A stretch of DNA of 32,993 bases from Actinomycetota bacterium. Lineage in GTDB: Bacteria; Actinomycetota; Actinomycetes; S36-B12; UBA10799. The notes under the pieces are model-generated. The model had not been told where the DNA came from and did not search any database. It saw nothing but the letters and a program-made list of their open reading frames with translations. Every line of letters starts with the position of its first letter. The stretch's first letter is position 1. The stretch covers positions 1 through 32,993 of the forward strand of contig CAUJDH010000013.1 of NCBI GenBank assembly GCA_963169225.1. Direction: 5' to 3'. The position numbers and the translations under genes are program-made. Positions 17,187-25,861 of this stretch are shown here, piece by piece.

Positions 17187-18017
17187 ATGCCGTATGACAT
17201 TCCGGTTCGTGAAGATGGCCGTACCCTCGTCATGGGTGTCCTCAATGTAACGCCCGACTCCTTTAGTGACGGTGGCGAATACTTGGCTCCTGCGGATGCA
17301 GTAGCCCGGGGTCAAGAGCTGATTGCCCAAGGTGCCGACATTGTCGATATTGGAGGCGAATCCACCAGGCCTGGCGCTACCCGAGTGTCAACGGCAGAGG
17401 AGATTGACCGCACCATCTCCGTTGTTTCCGGGTTGCGAGACCAGGGTGCCGTGATCAGTATTGACACGATGCGCGCCGAAGTTGCGCGGCTTGCAGTTGA
17501 GAACGGTGCGGGAATCGTCAACGATGTCAGTGGCGGTTTAGCCGATGAGGCGATGCTTGAGACTGTCGCGGAACTCAATGTGCCATATGTGATCATGCAC
17601 TGGCGCGCGCACTCCGAACAGATGGAACAGTTCACCCACTATGACGACGTGGTGACTGAAGTATGTGAACATCTGGCTACTCGTGCTCAAGCCGCTCAAG
17701 CTGTCGGTGTAAAAAATTCCAAGATTATTGTGGATCCAGGTCTCGGCTTTGCCAAGCGGCCAGAACACAATTGGAAACTCCTACGACATTTTGACGACCT
17801 CAAGAAGATGGGGCATCCAATTTTGGTGGGTGCCTCGCGTAAAAGGTTCTTGCGTAACGCTGTGAGCGAACCCGGAGCCAAGCCGCGTGAGTTCGACGAC
17901 CTTGCCGCCGCCACCGACGCAGTGTCGGCTCTGATGGCACATGCTGGCGCATGGGCTGTCCGTGTGCACGATGTTCCTGGCACTATTGATGCCGTCACAA
18001 TCGCGAACTATCTTTAG
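17187..18017 (+). CDS. folP: Dihydropteroate synthase
   Basis: This 276-residue TIM-barrel enzyme joins p-aminobenzoate to the pterin pyrophosphate and is the sulfonamide target. The first signature is VLNVTPDSFSDGGEY, with the flexible loop after it. GADIVDIGGESTRPGA is the second signature. NDVSGG, HWRAH and the late KRF-containing PILVGASRKRFL, with the conserved Ser/Arg pair for pterin and phosphate, are all present. It follows folE by 13 bases and precedes folB by 33, so it sits in one message. Confidence 0.97.
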   Translation: MPYDIPVREDGRTLVMGVLNVTPDSFSDGGEYLAPADAVARGQELIAQGADIVDIGGESTRPGATRVSTAEEIDRTISVVSGLRDQGAVISIDTMRAEVARLAVENGAGIVNDVSGGLADEAMLETVAELNVPYVIMHWRAHSEQMEQFTHYDDVVTEVCEHLATRAQAAQAVGVKNSKIIVDPGLGFAKRPEHNWKLLRHFDDLKKMGHPILVGASRKRFLRNAVSEPGAKPREFDDLAAATDAVSALMAHAGAWAVRVHDVPGTIDAVTIANYL

Positions 18018-18050
18018 ACGGACGTTCAATCGACCACTAGGGTTATTCGC

Positions 18051-18419
18051 ATGCGCGACCAGATAACAATCACCGGAATATCCGGCAAGGGCTTTCACGG
18101 GGTCATGGGTTTTGAACGTCAGAATGGCCAGCGCTTTAGTGCCGATGTCACGCTGTACTCGGACTTTGCCAAGGCCAGCGCAAGTGATGATTTGGCCGAC
18201 ACCATCGACTACAGCAAGGTCGCAGAACTCACTCACGCCATGTTGGTAGGTGAGCCTGTCAACCTGATCGAGGCACTGGCTGATCGGATCGCTCGTGCGG
18301 TATTGGACCTTGGTGGCATCGACGAAGTTGAGGTAACGATCCATAAGCCACATGCGCCAATTGAGGTTGCATTTGACGACGTGCATGTCATCGTGCGACG
18401 TTCGGCAAACGAGAATTGA
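18051..18419 (+). CDS. folB: Dihydroneopterin aldolase
   Basis: This 122-residue member of the FolB family starts DQITITGISGKGFHGVMGFE, in which Glu22 is the pterin-anchoring glutamate. It ends with VTIHKPHAPIEVAFDDVHV, which contains the catalytic lysine. The enzyme cleaves dihydroneopterin to 6-hydroxymethyl-dihydropterin. The length is normal for the octameric bacterial enzyme. The stop is seven bases before the folK GTG, so translation of the two is probably coupled. Confidence 0.95.
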   Translation: MRDQITITGISGKGFHGVMGFERQNGQRFSADVTLYSDFAKASASDDLADTIDYSKVAELTHAMLVGEPVNLIEALADRIARAVLDLGGIDEVEVTIHKPHAPIEVAFDDVHVIVRRSANEN

Positions 18420-18426
18420 GCGACTC

Positions 18427-19002
18427 GTGAGTTATTTCGACGCCGACGATCACATTTACGATCGTGAGCTGATCTCGTTTTCGATCGGTTCCAATCTGGG
18501 TGACCGAGTGGGGTATTTGCAGTTGGCGGTGGATCGGTTGGACGAGAGCGACCTGCTTGAGGTCCAAGCCGTCTCGGCGATCTATGAGACTGACCCTGTC
18601 GGAGGGCCTGAGCAAGACGACTTCTTCAACGCCGTGGTGATAGCCAAGTCTGAACGACATCTCACAATCGCCGAGTTTCTTGACCTGATCCGGTCGATTG
18701 AGCAAGACGCCAACCGTGTGCGGATGGTTCGCAATGGGCCACGAACGCTAGATGTGGACGTGCTCGCAGTCGGTGATCGTGTGAGTGACGATCCGGACTT
18801 GTTGTTACCACATCCGCGTGCTTTGGAACGCGCCTTCGTCATCGTCCCGTGGGCCGAAGTTTCCCCCAAGCTCCGGGTTTCAGGCGGCGACCTTATGAAT
18901 GATCCCAAGCCCCTCGCTGAGCAAGCTGCCGATCTGAGCGACGAAGATCAGGCATCCGTTCGTAAGCGTGAAGACCTGGGACCTCTCCGGTTCACCAACT
19001 AA
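18427..19002 (+). CDS. folK: 6-hydroxymethyl-7,8-dihydropterin pyrophosphokinase
   Basis: The protein is 191 residues from the GTG at 18427, which is seven bases after folB. SFSIGSNLGDRVGYLQLAV is the HPPK N-terminus. RNGPRTLDVDVLAVGD carries the two magnesium-binding aspartates, and LLPHPRALERAFVIVPWAEV is the classic C-terminal signature. It provides the pyrophosphorylated pterin for FolP. A tail of about 35 residues beyond the core is acidic and unconserved. With folE, folP and folB this completes most of the pterin branch; no pabB/pabC genes are in the window. Confidence 0.95.
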   Translation: MSYFDADDHIYDRELISFSIGSNLGDRVGYLQLAVDRLDESDLLEVQAVSAIYETDPVGGPEQDDFFNAVVIAKSERHLTIAEFLDLIRSIEQDANRVRMVRNGPRTLDVDVLAVGDRVSDDPDLLLPHPRALERAFVIVPWAEVSPKLRVSGGDLMNDPKPLAEQAADLSDEDQASVRKREDLGPLRFTN

Positions 19003-19058
19003 TCGCCTGGCTGCGACAGACCACTTAGGCGAGTACCGAGACGCGTTAGGCTGGCACT

Positions 19059-19514
19059 ATGACTCCCACCCGATGGCGCTTGATTGTCACGCTGGCTGTT
19101 GTCGCGGCGGTGCTCGGTTGGGTAGTGGCGAACCTTTACGAATTGGTCGCCGGGCGAACTTTGCCAGTCCCGATACTGGCGGCCATATTTTTGGTGGCGA
19201 TCGCCGTTGTGCTTTTCATCTGGACAGTGCTGATGCGCCAACGGTTACGACTCAAGACTGGTCAAGAGCCGGTAGATCCTTTTGTTGCAGCACGATCAGC
19301 AGCATTGGCTATGGCCTCGTCACGCACTGGCGCGCTGGTTGGCGGTTTCTATGCTGGTGTCGCAATCGAGATGCTCACTCTGTCAGATACGGAATACGGA
19401 CTAGAACGCCTGTGGATCTCGATTACTTGTGTCGCAGCGAGTGCTGCACTCGTGTTTGTAGCGATGTGGCTTGAGACGATATGCCGAATCAAAGAAGAGG
19501 ACGACCAGCCCTAG
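19059..19514 (+). CDS. DUF3180 integral membrane protein
   Basis: This 151-residue protein has four hydrophobic segments (about 6-27, 36-57, 88-107 and 119-140) and a short charged C-terminus. The central conserved part RLKTGQEPVDPFVAARSAALAMASSRTGALVGGFYAG (given in pieces: EPVDPFVAARSAALAMA, SSRTGALVGGFYAG) matches the DUF3180 family, which is found directly after folK in many actinobacteria. Function is unknown. Its stop is only three bases from the stop of the convergent NuoD-like gene, leaving no room for a normal terminator. Confidence 0.88.
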   Translation: MTPTRWRLIVTLAVVAAVLGWVVANLYELVAGRTLPVPILAAIFLVAIAVVLFIWTVLMRQRLRLKTGQEPVDPFVAARSAALAMASSRTGALVGGFYAGVAIEMLTLSDTEYGLERLWISITCVAASAALVFVAMWLETICRIKEEDDQP

Positions 19515-19517
19515 CGC

Positions 19518-20684
19518 CTATTTGGCTAGATCGCCGCTGGTGATTTGCCAGGACATGAGGGTGGATTTGAGTTGGCTCATAGGCATGCCAATCAGTACCT
19601 TCTCCAGTGCTTGTGCATTGTTGAACGAGGCGGTACGCAATTTGACGCGGTAGGGGGTTGGTCCGCCAGTTGAGGTAATGAACCAGCCGTTGATTCCGGT
19701 CGGGTTCTCGGTCCAGCCGTAAAAGCTGCCATGCGGCAGTCGAATAGACCGAGGTAGCTTGACCGAGATTGGCTCCTCGGTACTCATCGAATTCAGGCGG
19801 TCGGCGCAGGCTGTGATGCAGTTAGCACTCGTGTCGAGTTCGCCGACTAGAGTCTGGAATCTGGCTTGGTTGTCGCCACTCGTGCCGACTGTTCGATTCA
19901 GGATCCTATTGTCGATGAGTTCTGGATAGGAGCAGTAGCTGTCATCGAATCGAAGATCAAGTTCGAGACCAGAGGCGCGAGCGGTCGGTCCTGATACTCC
20001 GAATTCCTTTACGTCTTCAAGTGAGAGTTGGCCATCTGAAGCGCCTACGAAATCGCTACTGAAAAACTCGTTCAAGCTTTGTTGGACAGTAGGCAGCTGC
20101 TCCAAGGCACCGATAAGTTGATCAAGCCATCCGTCGGGAACGTCTAGTCGCATTCCCCCTGGTTGCACCAACATGGGGTGGAGTCGGCCGCCCGAATATG
20201 ACTCGTGCAGTTCGACCAACTGTTCGCGTAGTCCAGCAGTCTGAGTCTGTACCTCGACACTGCCCAATTCACCGGCGGTTGACCCAAGCCAACGAAGATG
20301 ATGGATCGCACGATTGAGCTCTGCCATGAGCGTCCTCAACCAAGTGGCTCGTTCCGGTGCCGTGATTCCGAGCGCTTGCTCGATCGTGAGTGCCAAACCA
20401 AGCTCGGACCCAAACGAGCTGTTCCAATCATGCCGATCACCGAGCATCATCATCTGCCGATAGTCGCGAGATTCAAACAACTTCTCGGCCCCGCGATGCG
20501 CCAGATGAACGCGAACGACAGCACTGGTGATCGTGGCATCAGGTTGGGGCTGACCTGAATCGGTAGTCAATATGAACGTGATCGGTCCGTGACCTGCAGG
20601 GTGCTCAAGGCCGAACGTTGGTTGCCAAATAAACGAACCAGTTAGTGGATCTTCATCAAGAACTACGCCCATTGCGTCATTCAT
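19518..20684 (-). CDS. NuoD-like protein (complex I 49-kDa subunit homologue), stand-alone
   Basis: From the ATG at 20684 the protein has 388 residues; longer starts up to 20735 are possible but look non-conserved. It aligns with respiratory complex I subunit NuoD by several blocks in the right order. FGLEHPAGHGPITFIL is near residue 25 (the HPxxHG motif). HRGAEKLFESRDYRQ begins near residue 63, DRHDWNSSFGSELGLALTIEQALGI follows to residue 107 (read in two parts), and the C-terminus is GGPTPYRVKLRTASFNNAQAL. There are no other Nuo genes nearby. The usual C-terminal end of NuoD (GDIDR) reads SGDLAK. A NuoD paralogue at this position between DUF3180 and the DUF2520 gene is, to my knowledge, recurrent in actinobacteria. 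The catalytic or structural role is unknown. It is transcribed against the flanking operons. Confidence 0.72.
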   Translation of the reverse strand: MNDAMGVVLDEDPLTGSFIWQPTFGLEHPAGHGPITFILTTDSGQPQPDATITSAVVRVHLAHRGAEKLFESRDYRQMMMLGDRHDWNSSFGSELGLALTIEQALGITAPERATWLRTLMAELNRAIHHLRWLGSTAGELGSVEVQTQTAGLREQLVELHESYSGGRLHPMLVQPGGMRLDVPDGWLDQLIGALEQLPTVQQSLNEFFSSDFVGASDGQLSLEDVKEFGVSGPTARASGLELDLRFDDSYCSYPELIDNRILNRTVGTSGDNQARFQTLVGELDTSANCITACADRLNSMSTEEPISVKLPRSIRLPHGSFYGWTENPTGINGWFITSTGGPTPYRVKLRTASFNNAQALEKVLIGMPMSQLKSTLMSWQITSGDLAK

Positions 20685-20766
20685 CTCACCACTCGCAGTC
20701 ACAGATGTCAGTCTACTAGGGCACTTCCCGCTCAACGGGTGACGTTAAAGCTCTAGGCTGGTCTGT

Positions 20767-21669
20767 GTGTCAACGGAATCTTCACCAGAGCCGCCACCAC
20801 GGTTAAACGTTGGCGTGGTGGGCACTGGCCGTGCCGGTTCAGTATTGGGTGCCGCCCTCAAAAGAGCCGGTCACGAGGTAGTGGCCGCTTATGGTGTGAG
20901 TGACACCAGTCGACTGCGGGCTGAGGCGTTGTTGCCAGGCGTTCCGCTTGTTCCGGTTGAAGACGTGTTGGCCAAGGCCGACTTGGTGTTGGTGACTATC
21001 CCGGATGACTCGCTTGAAGCGTTCATTTCGGGAATCGTGACTCAAGGGCTGGTCACTCCCGGACAACTACTAGTCCACGCCAGTGGTCGATTCGGTATCG
21101 GGGTTTTGGCTGAAGCTACGGCTGTCGGTGCTTTGCCGTTGGCACTTCATCCAGCTATGACTTTGACTGGTACGAGCTTGGATTTGGACAGATTGTCAGG
21201 TGCGCCATTCGGTGTTACAGCGCCGGAGGCCCTACGTCCGATCGCAGAGGCTCTGGTTGTTGAGATGGGCGGGGAACCCGTGTGGGTTCCAGAGCAGAGC
21301 CGCGCGCTGTATCACGCAGCGCTAGCCAATGGTGCGAACCACTTGGTGACCTTGGTGTCTCAGTCGGTCGACCTACTGGCTTCTGCCGGTGTGGAAGAGC
21401 CGGGCAGGTTGTTGTCGCCACTGCTGTATGCCGCGCTCGACAATGCACTGCGTCAAGGCGACCAAGCTTTGACTGGTCCCGTGGTTCGTGGTGACGCATC
21501 GTCGGTTGCCGCCCATATCGAGGTAATCGGTGAGATCTCTCCAGAGGCTCGCAATGCCTATATCGCGATGGCTCGGTTGACCGCCGACCGTGCGTTGGAT
21601 GCCGCTCTGTTGAATCCCGTGAATGCTGCTCAACTCTTGGAGGTCTTGGCTGATGCCCAAGATCATTGA
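20767..21669 (+). CDS. Rossmann-like / DUF2520 domain protein
   Basis: This 300-residue protein starts at a GTG. The N-terminal Rossmann domain has VGVVGTGRAGSVLGAALKRAG (given as GTGRAGSVLGAAL, the nucleotide-binding loop). A central LHPAMTLTGT follows, then a helical DUF2520 domain with YHAALANGANHLVTLVSQ. The overall plan resembles pyrroline-5-carboxylate and ketopantoate reductases. Its place directly before panC, overlapping it by 17 bases, suggests a role in pantoate supply, but a PanE-family gene exists elsewhere in the window. It is divergent from the NuoD-like gene, with 82 bases between the chosen starts. Confidence 0.85.
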   Translation: MSTESSPEPPPRLNVGVVGTGRAGSVLGAALKRAGHEVVAAYGVSDTSRLRAEALLPGVPLVPVEDVLAKADLVLVTIPDDSLEAFISGIVTQGLVTPGQLLVHASGRFGIGVLAEATAVGALPLALHPAMTLTGTSLDLDRLSGAPFGVTAPEALRPIAEALVVEMGGEPVWVPEQSRALYHAALANGANHLVTLVSQSVDLLASAGVEEPGRLLSPLLYAALDNALRQGDQALTGPVVRGDASSVAAHIEVIGEISPEARNAYIAMARLTADRALDAALLNPVNAAQLLEVLADAQDH

Positions 21670-22510
21670 TTCCCTCGCCGCTTTGGATGAGCACACATCA
21701 ACCGCACCGGAACAGGGCCGTGCAGTCGTCATGACCATGGGCGCACTGCACCCGGGACACATGTCGCTGGTCGACACTGCACGGGAGCTGGTGGGTCCAG
21801 CGGGCGAAGTGATGGTGACCATCTTCGTGAATCCCTTGCAGTTCGGAGCGAACGAAGACTTAGATAAGTATCCGAGGACCTTCGATGATGATGTCGCTAT
21901 GTGTGAAGCAGCTGGCGTGGACGTGATCTTCGCGCCGACCCCTGAGCTCATGTATCCCGATGGTGAGGCTGCGATCACGATCCAGCCGGGTCCGCTCGGT
22001 GCGCTTTACGAAGGAGCAGCCAGACCTACTCACTTTGCCGGGGTTTTGACTGTCGTGGCCAAGCTGCTGAACCTCACTAAGCCGAATTACGCGGTCTACG
22101 GCGAGAAGGATTACCAACAGTTGGCTCTCATCGGTCGCATGGCTCGTGAGCTCAATTTTGATGTTGAGATCGTCGGTTCGCCCACTATTCGCGAGGCCGA
22201 CGGTTTGGCGTTGTCGAGTCGTAATCGTTATCTCGATGAGGAGGGTCGACAGGCTGCTTCGGAGATCTCGACGGCCATTGAATTAGCTCAACAAACGGCG
22301 CGTGCTGGTGGAACCGCCGAGGAGATCGCGGCCACGGCTCAAGATCATCTTGCGCAGTTTCCTGCGCTCAAGGTGGACTATGTTGTGTTGACGAGCAACG
22401 ACCTTGGCGACCCGCCAACGTCTGGTTCCGCGCGGCTTCTTGTGACGGCATATGTCGGTTCCACTCGGTTGCTCGATAATGCCGAGGTGGTGATCAATAG
22501 TGGTAGCTAA
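21653..22510 (+). CDS. panC: Pantoate-beta-alanine ligase (pantothenate synthetase)
   Basis: The protein is 285 residues from the ATG at 21653, preceded by GGAGG at nine bases. It overlaps the end of the DUF2520 gene. MTMGALHPGHMSLV carries the HxGH nucleotide-binding motif as HPGH, and NPLQFGANEDLDKYPRTF binds pantoate. YGEKDYQQLALIGRM and SSRNRYL are the remaining signatures. The enzyme condenses pantoate and beta-alanine with ATP. In mycobacteria panD follows, but here nadB follows, overlapping by 11 bases, so the beta-alanine source is not encoded in the run. Confidence 0.97.
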   Translation: MPKIIDSLAALDEHTSTAPEQGRAVVMTMGALHPGHMSLVDTARELVGPAGEVMVTIFVNPLQFGANEDLDKYPRTFDDDVAMCEAAGVDVIFAPTPELMYPDGEAAITIQPGPLGALYEGAARPTHFAGVLTVVAKLLNLTKPNYAVYGEKDYQQLALIGRMARELNFDVEIVGSPTIREADGLALSSRNRYLDEEGRQAASEISTAIELAQQTARAGGTAEEIAATAQDHLAQFPALKVDYVVLTSNDLGDPPTSGSARLLVTAYVGSTRLLDNAEVVINSGS

Positions 22511-24158
22511 GACTGATTTGTGGCTGCCAGGTGCCTTGAGGGCGCCCACCCCCGGCTGGACTCGTGAATCAGATGTCGTCGTCGTGGGTTCTGGGATCGC
22601 TGGGCTGGCTGCCGCTATGCATGCCAGGCGGGCAGGTTACAAGGTTTTGCTGGTGACCAAGGCGACGATTGATCAGGGCTCCACTCGTTGGGCGCAGGGT
22701 GGAATCGCAGCTGCGCTGGCAGAGGAGGACTCTCCCAGCGAGCACTTGACTGACACCTTGGTCGCGGGGGCTGGGCTGTGTGACGAGTCGGCTGTGCGGA
22801 TCTTGGCCTATGGCGGACCCGCGGCGATTCGACGTTTGATCGATTGGGGCGCAAGATTCGACAAAGATCTCGCCGGTGACCTCGAGCTCACTCGTGAAGG
22901 CGGGCATCACAAGAACCGGATTGCGCATGCTGGTGGTGATGCTACTGGCGCAGAGATCAGTCGGGCTTTGGTCGATGCGGTTGAGTTGGATCCGCTAATC
23001 GAGGTGGTCGAACACGCACTTGTTTTGGATCTGATCTTAGATTCGGAAGGTGCGGCTCAAGGACTAACGCTGCACGTTATGGGCGAAGGGCAGCGGGACG
23101 GTGTTGGTGCTGTTCTTGCACCAGCCATAGTTCTAGCAACTGGCGGAATCGGTCAAGTGTTCTCCGCTTCCACCAATCCGAGCGTGGCAACTGGTGACGG
23201 AATCGCTTTGGGTATCCGTGCTGGGGCTGAGGTCGCCGACATCGAGTTTGTGCAGTTCCATCCCACTGTTCTGTGGCTGGGCGGCAAACAGCGTGGCCAG
23301 CAACCGCTCGTATCAGAGGCGGTCCGTGGCGAGGGAGCGTTCTTGATCGATGCCAACGGTGAGCGATTCATGCAAGGTCAGCATGAACTCGCTGACCTCG
23401 CGCCACGTGATGTGGTGGCCAAAGCGATCCGTCGTCGCATGATCGAGACCAGTCAAGAACATGTGTGGTTAGACGGTACACATATGAACCAGGACCAGTG
23501 GCGAGAACGATTTCCAACCGTTTACGAGTCCTGTCTTAAGTACGGATTTGATCCAGCAGTCGCTCCGATTCCGGTTGCTCCCGCGCAGCACTATGTCGCT
23601 GGCGGTTTGATGACCGATCTCAACGGTCGTACTTCGATCCCAGGTCTCTTCGCTGTTGGGGAATGTGCGTGCACTGGCGTGCACGGTGCGAATCGCTTGG
23701 CCTCTAACTCGTTGCTAGAGGGGTTAGTCTTTGCTGATCGCATTGGTTCGGTTTTGGCTACTGGACTTCCAACCAAACGCGAGCCGATCTTCCCGGACAC
23801 CTCGGAGGAGGCATCAGCGAAGACGCTGACTGCCCAGTCGCGTGAACTCATCCAAGACGTGATGACAGCAGAGTCTGGGGTTTTGCGTACGGATGAATCC
23901 ACCGCTGATGCCACGAGCCGGATTCAAGAGTTGTTTACCGACCCGGCAACTGATGCGACCGGTGAGACTGCCACCTGGGAGGCAACCAACATCGCCACCG
24001 TGGCAACCGTGTTAGCCCATGCCGCCCACTTGCGTGCCGAGACAAGGGGCTCACATTGGCGAGAGGACTTCCCCGAAGCTCGCGATGAGTGGCGGGTCCG
24101 AATCGTGGCCAAGCGTGGTGAATCCGGCAAATTGTCGAGCGAATTGCGGGAGATTTGA
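22500..24158 (+). CDS. nadB: L-aspartate oxidase
   Basis: The protein has 552 residues and starts at a GTG overlapping panC. The FAD-binding dinucleotide motif is VVVGSGIAGLAAAMHA (near 27-42). STRWAQGGIAAAL is the flavin-contacting loop. The substrate region shows HHKNRIAHAGGDATG and RGEGAFLIDANGERFM, and the C-terminal FAD part shows GLFAVGECACTGVHGANRLASN. This is the succinate dehydrogenase/aspartate oxidase family. The lack of an electron-transfer partner and the nadC neighbour settle NadB, which makes iminoaspartate for quinolinate. Its partner nadA is not in this window. Confidence 0.96.
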   Translation: MVAKTDLWLPGALRAPTPGWTRESDVVVVGSGIAGLAAAMHARRAGYKVLLVTKATIDQGSTRWAQGGIAAALAEEDSPSEHLTDTLVAGAGLCDESAVRILAYGGPAAIRRLIDWGARFDKDLAGDLELTREGGHHKNRIAHAGGDATGAEISRALVDAVELDPLIEVVEHALVLDLILDSEGAAQGLTLHVMGEGQRDGVGAVLAPAIVLATGGIGQVFSASTNPSVATGDGIALGIRAGAEVADIEFVQFHPTVLWLGGKQRGQQPLVSEAVRGEGAFLIDANGERFMQGQHELADLAPRDVVAKAIRRRMIETSQEHVWLDGTHMNQDQWRERFPTVYESCLKYGFDPAVAPIPVAPAQHYVAGGLMTDLNGRTSIPGLFAVGECACTGVHGANRLASNSLLEGLVFADRIGSVLATGLPTKREPIFPDTSEEASAKTLTAQSRELIQDVMTAESGVLRTDESTADATSRIQELFTDPATDATGETATWEATNIATVATVLAHAAHLRAETRGSHWREDFPEARDEWRVRIVAKRGESGKLSSELREI

Positions 24159-24161
24159 GCG

Positions 24162-25103
24162 ATGTCCAGTGCGAACGAAATCGAGACTGAAGTTGAAGAG
24201 CGCCTCAAGGCTTCTGGACTTGAGGTTGACGAGATCCGAACGCTGATTGATCTGGCGCTCACCGAAGACCTAGCTGGCGGTGTCGATGTGACGACAGTAG
24301 CTACTGTTCCGGCAGACCAATGTTCGCTCTTGAGTTTGGTTGCACGTAGCACCGGAGTGATCGCGGGAGTGGACATTGCCGCTTTGGTATTCGCGGCTGT
24401 CGCCGAAAAGGCCGATGCCGAGCTCGACCTCAAGGTCGTTACGCCAGACGGTTCACAAGTTGTCGGCGGTGACACAGTATTGGTCTCCACTTCGCTCACC
24501 TCGGTGCTGTTGACTGCCGAGCGAACCGCACTGAATTTTTTGGGTCATCTCTCAGGAATTGCCACAGTTACGAACGAATGGGCGACATTGCTCGCGGCAA
24601 GCAAGACGCGCGTACGTGACACTCGTAAAACAACGCCCGGCTACCGTGCGCTTGAGAAGTACGCAGTCCGTTGTGGTGGCGGGGTCAACCATCGCATGTC
24701 CCTGTCGGATGCGGCACTGATCAAAGACAATCACGTGGTGGCCGCCGGAGGAGTGCCAGCAGCATTTGCCAAAGTACGAGAATTATTCCCCGAAGTTGAT
24801 CTTGAGATCGAAGTAGACACCTTCGACCAACTCGATGAAGCGCTCGAAGCCGGTGCAGACTTGATCATGGTCGACAACTTTTCGATTGACGATATGACGA
24901 GAGCGGCAGGTTTAGTCGCGGACTTCAACCAGGCAAACGCAAGGTCAGTCAAGCTCGAAGCTTCCGGCGGTTTGATGCTTGCCGCTGCTCCAGCCCTGGC
25001 AACAACTGGCGTCGATTACGTCGCGATCGGTGCCCTCACTCATTCCGCTCCGGTACTCGACATCGGTGCCGATCTCGAACAGATAGCTACACTAAACACA
25101 TGA
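24162..25103 (+). CDS. nadC: Quinolinate phosphoribosyltransferase (decarboxylating)
   Basis: This 313-residue enzyme converts quinolinate and PRPP to nicotinate mononucleotide. ALTEDLAGGVDVTT at about residue 32 is the N-terminal signature. RDTRKTTPGYRALEKYAV and GGVNHRMSLSDAALIKDNH contain the arginines, lysine and histidines of the quinolinate pocket. LEIEVDTFDQLDEAL and IMVDNFS complete the barrel. A leading ~25 residues are acidic and extra to the core. It starts three bases after nadB and its last codons overlap coaX by four bases. Confidence 0.97.
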   Translation: MSSANEIETEVEERLKASGLEVDEIRTLIDLALTEDLAGGVDVTTVATVPADQCSLLSLVARSTGVIAGVDIAALVFAAVAEKADAELDLKVVTPDGSQVVGGDTVLVSTSLTSVLLTAERTALNFLGHLSGIATVTNEWATLLAASKTRVRDTRKTTPGYRALEKYAVRCGGGVNHRMSLSDAALIKDNHVVAAGGVPAAFAKVRELFPEVDLEIEVDTFDQLDEALEAGADLIMVDNFSIDDMTRAAGLVADFNQANARSVKLEASGGLMLAAAPALATTGVDYVAIGALTHSAPVLDIGADLEQIATLNT

Positions 25104-25861
25104 TCCTGACGATCGATATCGGAAACACCAATACCGAGCTTGGCCTATTTGAGGGCGAGGAGCTGCGGGACTACTTCCGAATTCAGACTGACTCACGGCG
25201 CACGCCCGACGAAATCGCGTTGATGTTTCGTGGCCTGCTCCCTGAGGATGCGGACATTACGGGAATCGCGATGTGCTCGACGGTTCCAGCGGCTCTTCGT
25301 GAGACGCGGGCCATGCTCGACAAGTACTACTCGGATGTCCCGACCGTCATCGTTGAGCCGGGCGTCAAAACCGGGGTGGGTATTCAGACTGATAACCCCA
25401 AAGAGGTCGGCACTGATCGTGTCATGAATACGCTCGCTGCCTATTCGCTTTTCGGGGGACCTGCGATTGTGGTGGATTTTGGCACCTCGACAAACTTCGA
25501 TGTGATCTCCGACAAGGGTGAGTTCATTGGTGGAGCCTTGGCTCCAGGCGTTGCGATCTCGGTTGATGCGTTGGCCCAGCGAGCGGCTCAACTTCGCAAG
25601 GTGGAATTGGTTAAGCCTCGTTCGGTGATTGGCAAGAACACCGTCGAGTCGTTGCAGTCGGGAACCTTGTATGGCGTTGTCGGACAGATTGACGGAATCG
25701 TCGGACGAATTGTCGAGGAACTCGGTGGCGAGGTTAAAGCTGTCATCGCGACTGGTGGACTGTCACACATAGTCAAAGACGAAAACACGTTGATCACGGA
25801 CTTCGTGCCGGAGCTCACCTTGATCGGTCTACGGCTAGTGTTCGAAAAGAACGGCCAATAG
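25100..25861 (+). CDS. coaX: Type III pantothenate kinase
   Basis: This 253-residue ASKHA-fold kinase catalyses the first step of CoA synthesis. The phosphate-1 motif is TIDIGNTNTELGLF, GTDRVMNTLAAY is the pantothenate-binding stretch and VVDFGTSTNFDVI is phosphate-2. GGALAPGV and ATGGLSH follow. The ATG overlaps the nadC stop (ATGA), so the two are coupled. The type III enzyme needs a monovalent cation and is not feedback-inhibited by CoA, according to family knowledge. It links panC upstream to CoA. Confidence 0.97.
   Translation: MILTIDIGNTNTELGLFEGEELRDYFRIQTDSRRTPDEIALMFRGLLPEDADITGIAMCSTVPAALRETRAMLDKYYSDVPTVIVEPGVKTGVGIQTDNPKEVGTDRVMNTLAAYSLFGGPAIVVDFGTSTNFDVISDKGEFIGGALAPGVAISVDALAQRAAQLRKVELVKPRSVIGKNTVESLQSGTLYGVVGQIDGIVGRIVEELGGEVKAVIATGGLSHIVKDENTLITDFVPELTLIGLRLVFEKNGQ

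Noticed and set aside
19003-19032. TCGCCT/AGGCGA inverted repeat after folK
   Set aside because: Only six pairs with an 18-base loop and no T-run; too weak to call a terminator between folK and DUF3180.
20727-20739. CCCG-N5-CGGG repeat between the NuoD-like gene and the DUF2520 gene
   Set aside because: Four-base arms are expected by chance at this base composition.
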